Below, piece after piece: positions 6,971 to 9,211 of a stretch of 9,211 bases of DNA (the first letter of the stretch is position 1; the number at the start of each line of letters is the position of its first letter). The stretch lies in the NCBI GenBank assembly GCA_905203195.1, contig CAJKVD010000016.1, forward strand, positions 1 to 9,211, given 5' to 3'. The stretch comes from an uncultured Clostridium sp. GTDB taxonomy: Bacteria; Bacillota; Clostridia; TANB77; CAG-508. The position numbers and the translations under genes were made by a program. The notes below the pieces were generated by a model. The model was not told the DNA's origin. It saw nothing but the letters and a program-made list of their open reading frames with translations, and did no database searches.

Positions 6971-7620
6971 TTTTTTTCTCCTACTAATTCTAATATTTTA
7001 AGCAATATTTCAGGAATCTTTAAATAAATCGTATTTGCTCTATGTACATCTGATCCTAAAAAATGTACCATATTATTTTTATAAAAATGTTTTACAATAA
7101 TCTGCGCTCTTTTTCCATATAATCCTATTATACTTCCATAATTACACTGCATCAAAACACCCTTTTGTATTAAATCATAAATCAAATCTGGACTTTTTTG
7201 TACAAATAAATATCTTTCAGGATGTGCCAATATTGGAATCATCTTATTATTAAAAACAGTATAAATAAAATCATTTAAATTTAATGGGGGTTCATTAATA
7301 TTAAGTGGCATTTCAAAAAGCAAATATTTTGTACCATTTATTGTTGTAACTTTATTTTGTCTTAGTAACTCAATTATATTATTAGTAATATAAATCTCAT
7401 TTCCCAAATATAATTTTAAATTTGTTTTTTGATTAAAAGCATCTACCCATGCCTTTCTTTCTATAGCATCTACTTCATAATAATTTTCTATATAATGTGA
7501 TGTAGATATTATTTTTTTAAACCCTGCATTTTCTGCCTCTTTCAGTAATTTAAAAGTTTCTTCCACACTTTTAGAACCATCATCTATTTGTGGTAATATA
7601 TGAGTATGAAAATCAATCAT
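6967..7620 (-). CDS. cpsB: CpsB-type PHP-domain protein-tyrosine phosphatase, frame ends early at a poly-A run
   Basis: This encodes a manganese-dependent tyrosine phosphatase of the CpsB/YwqE/Wzb-like PHP family, which dephosphorylates the CpsD kinase and so tunes capsule or exopolysaccharide production. The metal ligands of the PHP fold are visible: His5 and His7 in DFHTHILPQIDDG, with Asp14, His42 in STSHY, Glu75 in LGNEIY, His133 in LAHPERY, and Asp191 and His193 in LGSDVHR. All lie before the break, so the active site is complete. As written the protein is 217 residues and ends ELVGEKN at a TAG just after seven A residues; family members are usually about 240-255. The missing tail is encoded in the -1 frame (6857-6970). 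It begins 15 bp after cpsD. The ATG is preceded by AAAGGG nine bases upstream. It may be functional if short, a phase-variable allele, a frameshifted product or a sequence error. Confidence 0.88.
   Translation of the reverse strand: MIDFHTHILPQIDDGSKSVEETFKLLKEAENAGFKKIISTSHYIENYYEVDAIERKAWVDAFNQKTNLKLYLGNEIYITNNIIELLRQNKVTTINGTKYLLFEMPLNINEPPLNLNDFIYTVFNNKMIPILAHPERYLFVQKSPDLIYDLIQKGVLMQCNYGSIIGLYGKRAQIIVKHFYKNNMVHFLGSDVHRANTIYLKIPEILLKILELVGEKN
6970..6982 (-). other. A7 homopolymer / possible -1 slippage site in cpsB
   Basis: On the coding strand seven A residues (6971-6977) are read GAA AAA AAT TAG. The heptamer A AAA AAT (6970-6976) fits the X XXY YYZ form of -1 slippery sites. A -1 slip gives AAA AAA TTA GAA and restores the family C-terminus. 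An AGGAG (6978-6982) directly abuts the run, closer than the 10 or so bases seen at known stimulated -1 sites. I see no strong hairpin immediately downstream. Slippage is therefore possible but not shown. Confidence 0.4.
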
Positions 7621-7635
7621 TCCACTTTGCCCTTT

Positions 7636-8628
7636 CTAATCCAAGTCTTTTTTCTCATTATCTAAATAGTCTTTTATTTGATTTAATATATCATTTGTTT
7701 TTTGAAAATATTCCTCATTATTGTTTAAATTTCCTACATTATGTTCATTTCTATCATCATTTTCTTTTTCAGGTTCTGTCTCTACACTCTTTTCTTGTAA
7801 TTTATTTTCTTTATATTTATTCATATCATCTATATTTAAAGCTTGCATTATCTTTTGCTTATTAATTTTTTCTTGTTTTTTTGATATTGAATTCATTTTA
7901 CTAGCTTTTTTATTTTTATCTAAAACTTTTTCATTTCCGTAATAATAATATTTTTCTTCATATTTTTTGTTTGAAATAGGAATTCTATTTAATATTACTC
8001 CAGCTAAATTTCCACCTACATTTTGTATATTTTTTATTACTCTTTGCAATGCTTCCCTTTTTGTTATTTTATATGCTGTAACTACAACTGTTGAATCAAC
8101 TATTCTCGACAAAATCACTGAATCTGTTACTAATTCACATGGTGTTCCATCTATTATAATTATATCACACAAATTCTTTAATTTTTCTAACATTTTTATC
8201 ATTTGCGTTGAAACCAACAATTCTGATGGATTTGGTGGCACATTACCAGAAGATATTAAAAATAAATTTTCTACTTCTGTTTCTTGTATATAATTTACTA
8301 TATCTGTTTCAAAAGTCTCACTCTTATCTATTTCAAGTTCTGATAGTAAATTAGATAACCCAGGTGTTGGTGATGTTCCAAATATTACATATTGCCTACC
8401 TTTTCTCATATCTGCATCTATCAAAACAACTCTTTTTCCTGCCTGTGCAAATGTAACTGCTAAATTTGATGCAACCCAGCTTTTTCCCTCTCCTGGGAAT
8501 GCTGAAGTTACTAATAATGTTTTCATTTTTTTATTTGCATTCATAAATTGTATATTTGTTCTTATTGTTCTAAATAATTCCGAAATTGGAGATTTTGGAT
8601 CTTTTTGTGCTATAACTTCTTTTCTCAT
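7636..8628 (-). CDS. cpsD: CpsD-type bacterial tyrosine kinase (BY-kinase) with a long charged tail
   Basis: This encodes a cytoplasmic P-loop tyrosine autokinase that works with a CpsC membrane activator to control polysaccharide polymerisation and chain length. It has the oligomerisation motif EX2RX2R (Glu17, Arg20, Arg23 in SELFRTIRTN), Walker A at 45-50 (PGEGKS), Walker A' VVLIDADMRKG (67-77) and Walker B DIIIIDGTP (155-163), where DTPP is more usual. The kinase core ends near 220. A tyrosine cluster KKYEEKYYYY (221-230) looks like the autophosphorylation tail, but about 100 more residues follow. These are rich in Lys, Asn and Glu, with further tyrosines at 272, 307 and 321, giving 330 residues against about 220-250 for typical CpsD. 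The ATG overlaps the cpsC TAA by one base and is preceded by AGGAGGT eight bases upstream, so translation is probably coupled. Confidence 0.95.
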   Translation of the reverse strand: MRKEVIAQKDPKSPISELFRTIRTNIQFMNANKKMKTLLVTSAFPGEGKSWVASNLAVTFAQAGKRVVLIDADMRKGRQYVIFGTSPTPGLSNLLSELEIDKSETFETDIVNYIQETEVENLFLISSGNVPPNPSELLVSTQMIKMLEKLKNLCDIIIIDGTPCELVTDSVILSRIVDSTVVVTAYKITKREALQRVIKNIQNVGGNLAGVILNRIPISNKKYEEKYYYYGNEKVLDKNKKASKMNSISKKQEKINKQKIMQALNIDDMNKYKENKLQEKSVETEPEKENDDRNEHNVGNLNNNEEYFQKTNDILNQIKDYLDNEKKDLD

Positions 8629-9211
8629 TATTTTCTACCTCCTTTTTCCCCTTCAAAACTTTCAATTAATGGAATTGAAGCCAATACTGGTATTCCATAA
8701 TTCTTTTCTATTTCTTCTGAACTTTTTACAGTTGTATCTAACATATTTCCAACTAAAACATATATAACTGATATTATTGCCCCAGCAAAAGCAAACAAAA
8801 CCATGTTTTTAGACACATTTATGTTTGATGGTGTTTCTGAAACTTCTGCTTCATCTACTACATGTATATTATTTATATTATATATATCATTTACTTCTTC
8901 TGAAAAAACTTTTGCTATCTCATTTGCTATCTTTTGCGCATAGTTTGGATTTTCATTAGATACTGTTATTTCTATTAATTCTGTATCCTTAACAGAACTA
9001 ACCGAAATACTATTTCTTAACTTTTCTTCATTAACATCAATGCCTAAATTTGATATAACTTTTCGTAAAACTTTTTTACTTTTTACTAATTCACTATAAG
9101 TTGAAACCAATTTAGAATTTAATGTAACATCTGTTGTTGTTATTGAATTTGTCTCATCTTGCTTGGAAGCTCCATTTTGTGATGTTGCCAATACTAAAGT
9201 TGTTGACGATG
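8628..9211 (-). CDS. cpsC: CpsC/Wzz-type chain-length and kinase-activating membrane protein, N-terminus cut by window edge
   Basis: This is a polysaccharide co-polymerase of the Wzz/CapA family. It spans the membrane twice and activates the CpsD kinase through its C-terminal cytoplasmic end. About 193 residues are visible. The frame is open to the right edge (reading SSTTLVLATSQNG), so the true start and the first membrane segment lie outside. The extracytoplasmic part includes LNSKLVSTYSELVKSKKVL and ITVSNENPNYAQKIANEIA, both typical. The second membrane helix is KNMVLFAFAGAIISVIYVLV. The cytoplasmic end DTTVKSSEEIEKNYGIPVLA followed by SIPL is the family's signature just before the kinase gene. 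The stop overlaps the cpsD start by one base. A TTG at 9189-9191 could be misread as a start but lies in the middle of the conserved TTLVLA stretch. Confidence 0.93.
   Translation of the reverse strand, partial: SSTTLVLATSQNGASKQDETNSITTTDVTLNSKLVSTYSELVKSKKVLRKVISNLGIDVNEEKLRNSISVSSVKDTELIEITVSNENPNYAQKIANEIAKVFSEEVNDIYNINNIHVVDEAEVSETPSNINVSKNMVLFAFAGAIISVIYVLVGNMLDTTVKSSEEIEKNYGIPVLASIPLIESFEGEKGGRK

Noticed and set aside
7590..8293. Several plus-strand open frames opposite cpsB and cpsD
   Set aside because: They overlap well-supported minus-strand genes and have no family motifs or good starts.
9189..9191. TTG as the start of the cpsC-like gene
   Set aside because: The frame stays open upstream to the window edge with family-like TTLVLA residues, and the required first membrane helix would be missing.
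1..9211. CRISPR array, insertion sequence, toxin-antitoxin or defence system
   Set aside because: I saw no regularly spaced repeats, transposase motifs, terminal inverted repeats or small gene pairs. Every substantial stretch is explained by envelope or housekeeping genes.

Overview
The window is strongly AT-rich. Every convincing gene lies on the minus strand, so genes are read from right to left. The low GC content, a SleB-type spore cortex-lytic enzyme, a Gram-positive CpsB/C/D phosphoregulatory set, membrane-tethered YvcK and HolA point to a spore-forming, low-GC Firmicute, most likely a member of Clostridia. I cannot name the species. It looks like chromosomal housekeeping and cell-envelope territory. 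I see no mobile elements, CRISPR, tRNA, rRNA or phage genes.

Right part (about 6825-9211): the tail of an exopolysaccharide operon. A CpsC/Wzz-type membrane activator (cut by the right edge) overlaps the stop/start of a CpsD-type tyrosine kinase. A CpsB-type PHP phosphatase follows 15 bp later. The phosphatase frame breaks at a run of seven A residues. The missing 38 C-terminal residues are still encoded in the -1 frame, and that frame ends just before a rho-independent terminator.

Middle and left part (1-6804): a new transcription unit probably starts at a good sigma-A-like promoter (6776-6804). It reads murB, a divergent YvcK-like protein with two membrane segments and a basic tail, a glycogen-debranching-enzyme gene broken by one extra base, ruvC, holA and a SleB-like hydrolase cut by the left edge. 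The intergenic gaps are 27, 39, 36, 27 and 65 bp, which fits co-transcription.

Functionally, the right unit controls polysaccharide chain synthesis by tyrosine phosphorylation. The left unit mixes peptidoglycan precursor synthesis (MurB), envelope/carbon control (YvcK), glycogen breakdown, recombination and replication (RuvC, HolA) and spore germination (SleB). I found no convincing new multi-gene system. The points most worth a second look are the two frameshifts, the altered YvcK motifs and the long kinase tail. No gene-free stretch exceeds 300 bases. The longest is the roughly 105-base gap between cpsB and murB, which holds the terminator and the promoter.
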